NCBI RefSeq assembly: GCF_005233835.1
Contig: NZ_SZQA01000015.1
Location: forward strand, 62,001-126,000
From: Herbidospora galbida
GTDB lineage: Bacteria; Actinomycetota; Actinomycetes; Streptosporangiales; Streptosporangiaceae
Length of the DNA stretch: 64,000 nt
Direction: 5' to 3'
The notes under the pieces are model-generated. The model searched no databases. It worked only from the letters and a program-made list of their open reading frames with translations, and had not been told where the DNA came from. The position numbers were made by a program, and so were the translations under genes. Below are positions 41,558 through 49,029 of this stretch, one piece after another (the first letter of the stretch is position 1; the number at the start of each line of letters is the position of its first letter).

Positions 41558-42358
41558 ATGAGCCGCTGCCGCCCCCTGTTACCCCGGGCCGAACTCGACG
41601 CCCGGCTCGACGCCCGCATCGACGCCCGGATCGACGGCGACGCCGTGAGGTGGTCGGTGGTCGTGCCGTCCGCCTGCCGCGCCGCCCACGCGCGGGCCGA
41701 CCGCTTCCGCGTCAAGGTCGGCAGCGTGTCGGGCTACCGCGACACGGTCGACGTCGCCTACGTGCTGCAGCGCGCCCTCCTCCAGCCCGCCGGCGAGAGG
41801 GTGGCCGCGCTCCGGTCCGGGATCATCCGCATGTACGCCGGATCCAAGGACATCGGCGGAGCCCGCGTGCCGGCCTGGCTGCAGGCGGTCATGGACGACC
41901 GCTGGGCCCTGGTCGACGGCGAATGGCGCGAGCTCGACCCCGACCGGTTGGCCGGCGCCCTGGCCCGGATCCGCCCCCTCTTCGGCGCCGACCCCGGCCT
42001 GCCCGCCTGGCATCCGGGCGAGTCGCCCCGCGTCTACGCGGCCAACGCCGGGAACCTCCGCCCCGACCTGCTCGCCCTGCCCGGCGGCGAACTCGGCGAC
42101 CTCCTCACCGCGCGCGGCGACCTGATGTACGTGACCACCGTCGCCGGCCTCGGCCACGTCGCGACCGCCGTCGCGACGGCCGCCCGGAGCCGGTTCGCGG
42201 GCGGGACGCGCCCCTTGCGGGTGGTCTTCGTCGTCCTGTCGGTCACCCCGGTGCCGCCGGAGCGGCTGTTCCCGCTGGTCCGGCTGTCGCTCGCGGACGC
42301 CGCCCGGACGCTCGGCGATCTGGGGGTGGGCGTCGAGGTCGTCATCCACCGTCCGTAA
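41558..42358 (+). CDS. Protein of unknown function divergent from the helicase/RecB-like operon
   Basis: Product of 266 aa with no signal peptide or membrane segment. Near the N-terminus LDARLDARIDARIDG comes from a 12-nt tandem repeat (41594-41629). The middle has YAGSKDIGGARVPAWLQAVM and the end has two beta-alpha stretches (DLMYVTTVAGLGHVATAVAT; LRVVFVVLSVTPVPPERLF). I recognise no family. It shares its control region with the divergent operon, so it may be part of that system, for example a sensor or effector. Start at the ATG at 41558, with a weak GAGA upstream. Confidence 0.7.
   Translation: MSRCRPLLPRAELDARLDARIDARIDGDAVRWSVVVPSACRAAHARADRFRVKVGSVSGYRDTVDVAYVLQRALLQPAGERVAALRSGIIRMYAGSKDIGGARVPAWLQAVMDDRWALVDGEWRELDPDRLAGALARIRPLFGADPGLPAWHPGESPRVYAANAGNLRPDLLALPGGELGDLLTARGDLMYVTTVAGLGHVATAVATAARSRFAGGTRPLRVVFVVLSVTPVPPERLFPLVRLSLADAARTLGDLGVGVEVVIHRP
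41594..41629 (+). repeat. 12-nt tandem repeat inside the 266-aa gene
   Basis: Three consecutive units of the form (C/A)TCGACGCCCG(G/C) encode LDAR-LDAR-IDAR, followed by a partial fourth (IDGD). Being a multiple of three, copy-number changes would keep the frame. Confidence 0.8.
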
Positions 42359-42366
42359 GCAGCGGA

Positions 42367-42384
42367 TATACGCCTGCTATACGC
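42367..42384 (+). promoter_or_regulatory. Direct repeats TATACGC, 11 bp apart, before the NMHWGN peptide genes
   Basis: TATACGC at 42367-42373 and 42378-42384 is an 11-bp-spaced direct repeat, the geometry of SARP-regulator boxes. It lies 42 bp before the first NMHWGN peptide gene. The same heptamer appears in the intergenic region beside the SARP gene (46271-46309). Confidence 0.55.
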
Positions 42385-42425
42385 GGGCGTGCCAGTCTGG
42401 CCTCCCACCTCTGACGGGGGACCAG

Positions 42426-42662
42426 ATGAGAGAAAGAGCAAAAGCGGGCCTGACCGCCGTCGCGCTGACGGTCGGGGCTCTCGGGGCACTCAGCGCGCCC
42501 GCCGCCGCGGAAACGCCGGTCGGCGGGATCATCATCGTCGGGATCACCACCGACCCGACCAAGTACCACTACGACCCCATTGTGTGCGGGGACAACATGC
42601 ACTGGGGCAACCCCGACTGCGGCAACGACATCGACGAGACCTCTCATGGGGGCGCCGAGTGA
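42426..42662 (+). CDS. Secreted NMHWGN peptide 1
   Basis: Product of 78 aa. A clear Sec signal peptide (MRERAKAGLTAVALTVGALG...AAAE) is followed by ~50 aa containing CGDNMHWGNPDC, i.e. C-x2-NMHWGN-x2-C, so a 10-residue loop could close by a disulfide. A GACGGGGG element lies 5-6 nt before the ATG and recurs before peptide 3. It overlaps peptide 2 by GTGA. I know no family with this motif. Possible roles: secreted effector, signalling peptide, toxin, or precursor of a modified peptide, but no modifying enzyme is adjacent. Confidence 0.8.
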   Translation: MRERAKAGLTAVALTVGALGALSAPAAAETPVGGIIIVGITTDPTKYHYDPIVCGDNMHWGNPDCGNDIDETSHGGAE

Positions 42663-43041
42663 ACCTGAAGACCAGTCAGAAGGCCGTGGTCGTCGCCGCG
42701 CTGGCCGCGGGCGCGCTCGGGGTGTTCGGGGCGCCGGCCCTCGCGGCGCCGGGGCCGCTGCCGCCTCCGACGTGCGACTACGCTGTCGACTCCGACGACT
42801 GCGTCGTCCCGCCGGACCCGAACATGCACTGGGGCAACGAACGTCCCAGCGACTGACTCGGCGTGCGCGGGACGGTGTCCCATCCTGACGGGGGATCACC
42901 ATGAAGAAGAGTGTGAAAGCCGGACTGATCGTCGTCACGCTGGCCATCGGCGCACTCGTCGGCCTCGCCGGGCCGGCCGCGGCGGTGCCGTGGAACGAGG
43001 TCATCGTCGACCTGTGCCCGGAGAACATGCACTGGGGCAAC
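42594..43041 (+). repeat. Three copies of an 18-nt element encoding NMHWGN
   Basis: AACATGCACTGGGGCAAC occurs identically at 42594-42611, 42821-42838 and 43024-43041, in frame, near the 3' end of each of the three peptide genes. Sequence around them differs, so either duplication is followed by strong selection on this element or the DNA/RNA itself matters. Confidence 0.9.
42659..42856 (+). CDS. Secreted NMHWGN peptide 2
   Basis: Product of 65 aa from a GTG that overlaps the stop of peptide 1 (GTGA), so translation is probably coupled. Signal peptide (VNLKTSQKAVVVAALAAGALGVFGAPALA) then a Pro-rich ~36-aa mature part ending DPNMHWGNERPSD. It keeps the NMHWGN motif but lacks the bracketing Cys of peptides 1 and 3; instead two Cys lie upstream (TCDYAVDSDDCV). 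This may be a diverged or differently folded member. Confidence 0.7.
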   Translation: MNLKTSQKAVVVAALAAGALGVFGAPALAAPGPLPPPTCDYAVDSDDCVVPPDPNMHWGNERPSD

Positions 43042-43056
43042 GGCGAGTGCGCCTAG
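42901..43056 (+). CDS. Secreted NMHWGN peptide 3
   Basis: Product of only 51 aa: signal peptide (MKKSVKAGLIVVTLAIGALV...AAA), then ~23 aa VPWNEVIVDLCPENMHWGNG-ECA. The C-x2-NMHWGN-x2-C loop matches peptide 1. The leader CTGACGGGGGA lies just upstream, as in peptide 1, indicating duplication of the whole unit. The gene is convergent with the SARP gene. Confidence rests on the shared motif, signal peptide and ribosome-binding site rather than length. Confidence 0.72.
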   Translation: MKKSVKAGLIVVTLAIGALVGLAGPAAAVPWNEVIVDLCPENMHWGNGECA

Positions 43057-43061
43057 AGGTC

Positions 43062-43096
43062 TCCGGCGGCCACCGGACGGTGGGTGGCCACCGGGA
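43062..43096. terminator. Hairpin between peptide 3 and the SARP gene
   Basis: Arms GGCCACC / GGTGGCC (43068-43074 and 43083-43089), extended by CTCCGG and CCGGGAG with one mismatch, lie between two convergent stop codons (43056 and 43105). Probably bidirectional; no T-tract. Confidence 0.5.
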
Positions 43097-43104
43097 GAGA
43101 CGGC

Positions 43105-46100
43105 CTACTCGGGGCGGGGCGTGAGCCTCGCCGCCAGCTTCGCGGCCTCGGGGGAGTCGAGGCCGAGCAGCAGGGAGTGGGCCGTCTCCCACAGGGCCCG
43201 CGCGGCCTCCTCGTCACCCATCCTGCGGAGGGTGACGGCGAGGGCGTCCATTGCGCGGGCCCGCCAGGTCGTGTTGTCCATCTCGGCGAACAACGTCACC
43301 GCTCGTTCGAGAGGGGGCACCGCGGCGCCGAGGTCATCGCCGGACTCGAAGAGGGAGCCGAGTCCGAGAGACGCGCTGGCCTCGGCGAACTGGTCGCCGA
43401 CCCGTTGCGCGGCGGCGACGGCGGCCTTCATCGAGGTCTCGGCCGCGCGCCGTTCGCCGGAGGCGAGCTGCGCCTGCCCGAGGCCGCGCAGCAGGTAGGC
43501 CTCGCCGACGAGGTCGCCGATGGCGCGCACCAGCGGCAGCGCCGCCGCGAACGCGTCGCGCGCCGGTTCGGGGCGCTCCTGCCGGAGGTAGGCGTCGCCG
43601 AGCCGGAACAGCGCCTGCGCCTGGCCGCGCCGGTTGCCGATGTCCTCGAAGGTGCGCAGCGCGTCGCGCAGCAGCGTCTCGGCCTCGGCGAAGACGCCCT
43701 CCTCCAGCCGGATCTGGGCCATCCCGATGCCCGAGTGGGCCTGGGCCGCCCGGTCGCCGGCCTCGCTGAGCAGGTCGGCCGCCTCCTTGTAGCGGTGGTG
43801 GGCCCGCTCGGGGGTGCCGGTGATGCGGTCGAGCAGGGCCAGGTTGCGCAGCGCCAGCCCCACGCCGTGGTCGGCGCCGAGCGCCTCGAACCGGGCCGAG
43901 GAGTCTTCGAGCAGTTCGGCCGCCGTCGCGTACTCCTGCCGGAACAGGGCCAGGCTGCCCAGTCCGTACACCATCGCGGCCTCTCCGAGCGCGTCGCCCG
44001 CGGCGCGGGCGGCGGCGAGCGCGACCTCGTGGGTGGACCGCCAGTCGTCGAACAGGCTGCGCGCCTCGAACAGCGTCACGCACGTCATCGCGAGCTCCCA
44101 GGCGAGCGAGGCCAGCCCCAGGTCGGCGGCCTGCGAGACGGCCGACACGAGGCCGGCCCGCTCGGCGGCCAGCCACTCGATCGGCTCGCCCAGCAGCGCG
44201 TCGGCCAGCGCCGGATCGGGCGCCCGGCGCGGCGTGCTCCCGCGCAGCACGGCGAAGTCGCCGCCGTACTCGCGCCGGTGGGCCTCCTGCGCCAGCGACA
44301 GCCAGAGGTTGAGCGAGCGGCCCATCGCGGCGGCGCGGGCGGCGTCGTCGTCCTCCTCCAGCGCGCGTTCGCGGGCGAACAGGCGGACCAGGTCGTGGAA
44401 GCGGTAACGCACCCCGCCCGCGCCCTCCTGCGCCACCACTTCGAGCAGCTGCGCCGCGACGAGCTGCTCGAACAGCTCCCCGAGGGGCTCGCGGCCGATG
44501 CCGAGCAGCGGTCCGCCGGCCCATTCGCCGAAGTCGGGCACGCCGAGCAGGCTCAGCCGCCGGAACAGCGTCGCCGCCGCCGGGTCGAGGTCGCGGTAGC
44601 TGAGCCCGAAGTTGGCCCGCACCCGCACCCCGCCGTGGCTGAGCTCGCTGAGCCGGTTCCGCTCGTCGGCCAGGTGCCCGGCCAGGACGCCCGCGGTGAG
44701 GCGGCTGCGCCCGGCCAGCCGGGCCCCGGCGATGCGCAGCGCCAGCGGCAGCCCGCCGCACAGCTCGCTCAGCCGGGCCAGTTCGGGGTCGGCCCGGTCG
44801 ACCGCGCCACCGGCGAGGCCCGCGAGCACGGCCACGCCCTCCAGGTCGCCGAGGGTGCCGACCTGGAGGATGTCGGCGCGTTCCTGCGCCACCAGCCCGT
44901 CGAGCCCGTCGCGGCTGGTCACCATGACCGCGCACCCGGGGGAGCCGGGCAGCAGCGGCCTGACCTGGCCGGCGTCGCGGGCGTTGTCGAGCACGAGCAG
45001 CACCCGCCGCCGCGACAGCACGCTGCGCAGCAGCCCGGCCCGCTCGTCGACGTCGTCGGGGATCCGGCTGCCCGGCACGCCGAGCGCCCGCAGGAACCGG
45101 TCGACCACCTGCCGGGGCGCCAGCGGTTCGGCGTCCTCGGCGTAGCCGCGCAGGTCGACGTAGAGCTGGCCGTCGGCGAAGCGGCCGGAGACCCGGTGGG
45201 CCCAGTGGACCGCAAGGCCCGTCTTGCCGACGCCGCCCATGCCGGTGAGCCCGAGGAAGGCCGGCACGCCCTGGCTCTGCCGCAGGTCGAGCAGCCGGTC
45301 GAGCTCGCCGAGCTCCTCGGCCCGGCCGACGAAGTCGGCGACGTCGTGGGGGAGCTGCGCGGGCGTGGGGAACAGGGTCGGCCCGGTCTTGGGCTCGGCC
45401 GGGCGCGGCGCGGGCACGCCGGAGTCGCCGCGCAGGATCTCCTCGTGCAGCGCCCGCAGTTCGGCGCCGGGTTCGAGCCCGAGCTCGCCGATGAGGACGC
45501 GCCGTCCCTCGCGGAAGGTCTCCAGCGCCTCGGCTCGCCGCCCGGCCCGGTGGAGGGCGAGCATCAGGTGGGCGCGCAGCCGTTCGCGGGTCGGGTGCTC
45601 GGCGACCAGGCCGGTGAGTTCGCCGATGAGGTCCTCGTGGCGGCCCAGCGCCAGGTCGGCGGTGATCCGCAATTCGGCCGCCCGTAACCGCGCCTCTTCC
45701 AGGCGGGTTGCGGCGGGCCAGATCGCGGGGTGGTCGGCGAGGTTGCCGTACGCCGGTCCGCGCCACATCTCCAGGGCCCTGGCCAGCAGCCGCCGCCCGG
45801 TGGCGGGGTCGCCCCCGTTCATCGCCCGCGCGCCCTCGGCCGTGAGGGCCTCGAAGTCGGCCGCGTCGAGCTCGCCGGGGCCGACCGCCAGGGCGTAGCC
45901 GGAGGGGTGGCGGACCACCCGGTCGCGGTCTCCCAGGGCCTTGCGCAGGTGGTAGACGTACAGGCGGAGGTTCTCGTGCGCCGAGGCCGGCGGTTCCTCC
46001 CACAGCGCCCCGATCAGGCGGGAACCCGCCGTGGGAGCGTTGGCGTTGCCGATCAGCACGGCCAGCAGCAGCCGTTGCTTCTCCGACCGCAGCGGCACCT

Positions 46101-46149
46101 GCGCGCCGTCGATCGTGATGTCGAGGGGACCGAGAACGCGAAGCCTCAT
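43105..46149 (-). CDS. SARP regulator with NB-ARC and TPR domains (AfsR-like)
   Basis: Product of 1014 aa. Residues 1-95: OmpR-type winged helix (MRLRVLGPLDI...ENLRLYVYHLRKAL). Residues ~100-245: bacterial transcriptional activation domain. Residues ~280-560: NB-ARC ATPase with GMGGVGKT and VLLVLDNARDA. Residues ~650-1010: tetratricopeptide repeats. This is the large SARP architecture of actinomycetes, which activates antibiotic and other clusters by binding direct heptamer repeats. I chose the ATG at 46149 (GAAGG upstream) over a GTG two codons earlier. It lies between the NMHWGN peptides and the secreted Rhs pair, and TATACGC repeats on both sides suggest it controls one or both. Confidence 0.92.
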   Translation of the reverse strand: MRLRVLGPLDITIDGAQVPLRSEKQRLLLAVLIGNANAPTAGSRLIGALWEEPPASAHENLRLYVYHLRKALGDRDRVVRHPSGYALAVGPGELDAADFEALTAEGARAMNGGDPATGRRLLARALEMWRGPAYGNLADHPAIWPAATRLEEARLRAAELRITADLALGRHEDLIGELTGLVAEHPTRERLRAHLMLALHRAGRRAEALETFREGRRVLIGELGLEPGAELRALHEEILRGDSGVPAPRPAEPKTGPTLFPTPAQLPHDVADFVGRAEELGELDRLLDLRQSQGVPAFLGLTGMGGVGKTGLAVHWAHRVSGRFADGQLYVDLRGYAEDAEPLAPRQVVDRFLRALGVPGSRIPDDVDERAGLLRSVLSRRRVLLVLDNARDAGQVRPLLPGSPGCAVMVTSRDGLDGLVAQERADILQVGTLGDLEGVAVLAGLAGGAVDRADPELARLSELCGGLPLALRIAGARLAGRSRLTAGVLAGHLADERNRLSELSHGGVRVRANFGLSYRDLDPAAATLFRRLSLLGVPDFGEWAGGPLLGIGREPLGELFEQLVAAQLLEVVAQEGAGGVRYRFHDLVRLFARERALEEDDDAARAAAMGRSLNLWLSLAQEAHRREYGGDFAVLRGSTPRRAPDPALADALLGEPIEWLAAERAGLVSAVSQAADLGLASLAWELAMTCVTLFEARSLFDDWRSTHEVALAAARAAGDALGEAAMVYGLGSLALFRQEYATAAELLEDSSARFEALGADHGVGLALRNLALLDRITGTPERAHHRYKEAADLLSEAGDRAAQAHSGIGMAQIRLEEGVFAEAETLLRDALRTFEDIGNRRGQAQALFRLGDAYLRQERPEPARDAFAAALPLVRAIGDLVGEAYLLRGLGQAQLASGERRAAETSMKAAVAAAQRVGDQFAEASASLGLGSLFESGDDLGAAVPPLERAVTLFAEMDNTTWRARAMDALAVTLRRMGDEEAARALWETAHSLLLGLDSPEAAKLAARLTPRPE

Positions 46150-46270
46150 CGCCACCTTCGGGGGTGATCTCCGGGAGTGAGATGCACCTTACCGGTCGAT
46201 CGTTATATGTGCCTTATCCATTATCGGATCGGGTCAAGAGCCCTATATCCCACGAAACTCCACAAGGGTA

Positions 46271-46309
46271 TATACGCCTCTCACGTCGCCTATACGGCAA
46301 AAATACGCC
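46271..46309 (+). promoter_or_regulatory. TATACGC-type repeats between the SARP and secreted LamG genes
   Basis: TATACGCC (46271), TATACGGC (46291) and AATACGCC (46302) lie in the 207-bp gap between the divergent SARP and LamG genes; the last two are 11 bp apart. The unit equals the repeat before the NMHWGN peptides (42367). They are likely SARP boxes. Confidence 0.5.
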
Positions 46310-46356
46310 CGTGCCTCATGGTGTGCCTCAGCCCCAGCCATACCTGAGGAGACATC

Positions 46357-49029
46357 GTGGTGTCCCGATCGCGGACGGCCTCGTTAGCCGTCCTTCTCTC
46401 CCTTTCCGCCGTAGTGACGACCCTCGTGGCCACGCCCGCCCCGGCGTCGGCCGTCCCCGTTCCGATCCCCACCGCACCGACGTGCGTCTCGGCCGCCGAC
46501 AACCCCGACGGAGCCGCCGGGATGGCCGCCCAGTGCGGCACCGAGGTCGAGGTGCTCTCGGAGCGCACCGAGACCAGCCAGGTCTTCGCCCAGCCCGACG
46601 GCACGATGGAGGCCGTCACCTCCCTCTTCCCGACCCAGGTCGTCAAGAACGGCGTCTGGACCGACGTCGACACCAACCTGCGCCTGGTCGGCGGGGTGAC
46701 CCCGGTCGCGACCTCCGCCGACGTGCGCTTCTCCACCGGCGGCGCCGACCCGATGGTGACCCTCACCGAGGGCGCCGCCTCCGTCCGGATCAAGTCGCCG
46801 TGGAACCTTCCCGCGCCCACGCTCAACGGGGACACCGCGACCTACGCCGATGTGCTGCCCGGGGTCGACCTGCAGTTGCGGGCCGAACCCGACGGCTTCT
46901 CGCAGTTCCTCGTGGTGAACACGCCTGAGGCGGCCGCCAACTCCGAACTCGCCCGGATCGGGTTCCCGGTGGAGGCGTCCGGCGGGGCGTCGATCCGGGA
47001 GAACGAGTCGGCCCTGGAGGTCGTCGACGCGGCCGGGAACGTTCTCTTCGCGTCGGGCTCGGCGCTCATGTGGGACGCCGACGGCGCCGGAGACGAGGGC
47101 GCCGACAGCGCGCCCGGCCGCACCGCCGAGATGGACGTCGAGGTGAGCGCGCACGAGCTCGTCGTGGTGCCCGACCAGGCCCTGCTGACCGACCCCGGCG
47201 CGACCTTCCCGATCTACATCGACCCGGCGTTCAGCAAGCCCAGCATGGGCGGCAACTGGACCCACACCAACAGCTGCTCGCCCGGCACCAGCTTCTACAC
47301 CAGCTACCGCAGCGAGCTGCGGGTCGGCCGCCAGTGGAACACCTCGTGCAAGTGGCGGGCCTACATGCGGTTCGACACCGCCCAGCTGGCCGGCGCGACG
47401 ATCCAGGCCGCCGAGTTCGCGGTGACCGCCGACCACGTCGCCAACTGCGCGGGCGCCAACACCAACCTGCTGTTCCGCAACAACATCTCCGCGATGAACA
47501 CCGCGACCTGGAACAGCACCAGCAGCGGCAACGTGCAGACCATCGGCACCGAGAAGTTCGACGCCAACGAGTCGAGCTGCCCCTCGGGCGACCAGAAGAA
47601 GGTGTACGACGACGGCAGCGCCAGGGTGCTGGAAGGCCGGATGCAGAGCCAGGCCAACGCCCGCGCCTCGCAGACCACCTTCGCGCTCATCTCCTCGGAC
47701 GAGGGCGACCACATGGGGTGGAGCAACTTCATCCCCGGCTCGGTGGCGCTGATCATCACGTACAACCACACCCCGACGACGCCGACCTCGCTGAAGATCA
47801 CCACCGACTGCGGCATCTCCTGCGCCTGGGTCCGCTCGGGCACGCCCACGCTGTCGGCGGTCGCCGCCGACCCCAACGGCGGCACCCTGTCCCGGGTCGA
47901 GTTCGAGGTGTACGACCGCGCCCGCAGCAGCCGCAAGGCCGCCTCGGGCTCGGCCGTCTCCAACCGCACCTCGGGTCAGGCCGCGCCGTGGAAGGTCACC
48001 CCGGCGCTGCCCGAAGGGGCCTACTCCTGGCGGGTCCGGGGCTGTGACGCCTACGTCTGCGGCGGCTGGGGCGGCTGGTTCGACTTCACCGTCGACACCA
48101 CCGCGCCCACCAACGTGAGCGTGACCTCGGCGGAGTACCCGCCCGCGAGCGACGGCACCTGGAACGGCGCCGCCGGCCAGGCGGGCACGTTCGCGATCGG
48201 CGCGTCCGGGGCCAACCGCTTCGAGCTGACCCTCAACGGCGTGAACAAGGGCTGGGTGAACACCACCGGCGACGTCTGGACCGGCTCGCTGACCCCCGAC
48301 CGCGACGGCGTCAACCTGCTCACCGCCCGCGCCGCCGACGCGGCCGGCAACGTCGCGGGCAGCCCGTTCACCTACGAGTTCCTGGTCCGCCCGGTCCCGG
48401 CCAAGGCCATCGGGTGGGGATTCAACGAGGCGTCCGGCACCACCGCCGCCTCCGACCCCGCCGGGACCACGCTCGACAGCAAGGCCGGTCCGGCCGCCCG
48501 CACCGCCGGCAGGAGCGGCGGCTACGCCCTCAATCTCGACGGCGCGTCGGCGTGGGCGTCCACCCAGCCGGTCGTCGACACCAAGACGCCCTTCACCGTG
48601 ACCGCCCTGGTGAAGCTGAACTCCACCACCGTGAGCGGCCCGATCACGGCCGTCTCCTCCCACGGCGCGACCGGCTCGGGCTTCCGCCTCGGCTACCGCT
48701 CCGAGGGCTGGTGCTTCTCCATGTACGCCGCCGACGGCGGCGCCGAGACCAAGGCCTGCTCCACCGAGTCGGTCGGCACCGGCTGGACCCACCTGGCCGG
48801 CGTCTACGACGGCACCCGCCTGCGGATCTACGTCAACGGCCTGAACTGGGAGGAGGCCGACCAGGTGCCCTTCACCTCGACGTGGTCGGCGACCCAGGGC
48901 TGGTCGGTCGGCCGCGCCAAGGACGCCGGCGCCCTCACGCAGTACTGGACCGGCGCCGTCGACAGGGTGGGCGCCTACCAGAAGGCACTGACCCAGAGTG
49001 AGATCGTCACGGACGGAGCCAAGGGATGA
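46357..49029 (+). CDS. Secreted DNRLRE/LamG-type protein
   Basis: Product of 890 aa. The signal peptide ends about residue 33 (APASA). Residues ~50-280 form a beta-rich N-terminal region; ~280-470 resembles DNRLRE (WRAYMRFDTAQLAGATIQAA); ~480-690 has Ig-like segments with TVDTTAPTNVSV; ~700-885 is a LamG/concanavalin-like domain (GSGYALNLDGAS-like GGYALNLDGASAWA and WTHLAGVYDGTRLRIYVNG). Such proteins accompany the large secreted Rhs proteins of actinomycetes. Start GTG at 46357 with GAGGAG upstream; the end overlaps the Rhs gene by ATGA, so the two are made together. Confidence 0.8.
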   Translation: MVSRSRTASLAVLLSLSAVVTTLVATPAPASAVPVPIPTAPTCVSAADNPDGAAGMAAQCGTEVEVLSERTETSQVFAQPDGTMEAVTSLFPTQVVKNGVWTDVDTNLRLVGGVTPVATSADVRFSTGGADPMVTLTEGAASVRIKSPWNLPAPTLNGDTATYADVLPGVDLQLRAEPDGFSQFLVVNTPEAAANSELARIGFPVEASGGASIRENESALEVVDAAGNVLFASGSALMWDADGAGDEGADSAPGRTAEMDVEVSAHELVVVPDQALLTDPGATFPIYIDPAFSKPSMGGNWTHTNSCSPGTSFYTSYRSELRVGRQWNTSCKWRAYMRFDTAQLAGATIQAAEFAVTADHVANCAGANTNLLFRNNISAMNTATWNSTSSGNVQTIGTEKFDANESSCPSGDQKKVYDDGSARVLEGRMQSQANARASQTTFALISSDEGDHMGWSNFIPGSVALIITYNHTPTTPTSLKITTDCGISCAWVRSGTPTLSAVAADPNGGTLSRVEFEVYDRARSSRKAASGSAVSNRTSGQAAPWKVTPALPEGAYSWRVRGCDAYVCGGWGGWFDFTVDTTAPTNVSVTSAEYPPASDGTWNGAAGQAGTFAIGASGANRFELTLNGVNKGWVNTTGDVWTGSLTPDRDGVNLLTARAADAAGNVAGSPFTYEFLVRPVPAKAIGWGFNEASGTTAASDPAGTTLDSKAGPAARTAGRSGGYALNLDGASAWASTQPVVDTKTPFTVTALVKLNSTTVSGPITAVSSHGATGSGFRLGYRSEGWCFSMYAADGGAETKACSTESVGTGWTHLAGVYDGTRLRIYVNGLNWEEADQVPFTSTWSATQGWSVGRAKDAGALTQYWTGAVDRVGAYQKALTQSEIVTDGAKG

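Noticed and set aside
42426-43056. NMHWGN genes as lanthipeptide or lasso precursors
   Set aside because: They have Sec signal peptides and no cyclase, LanM/LanC or lasso enzymes nearby, so classical RiPP classes are unlikely.
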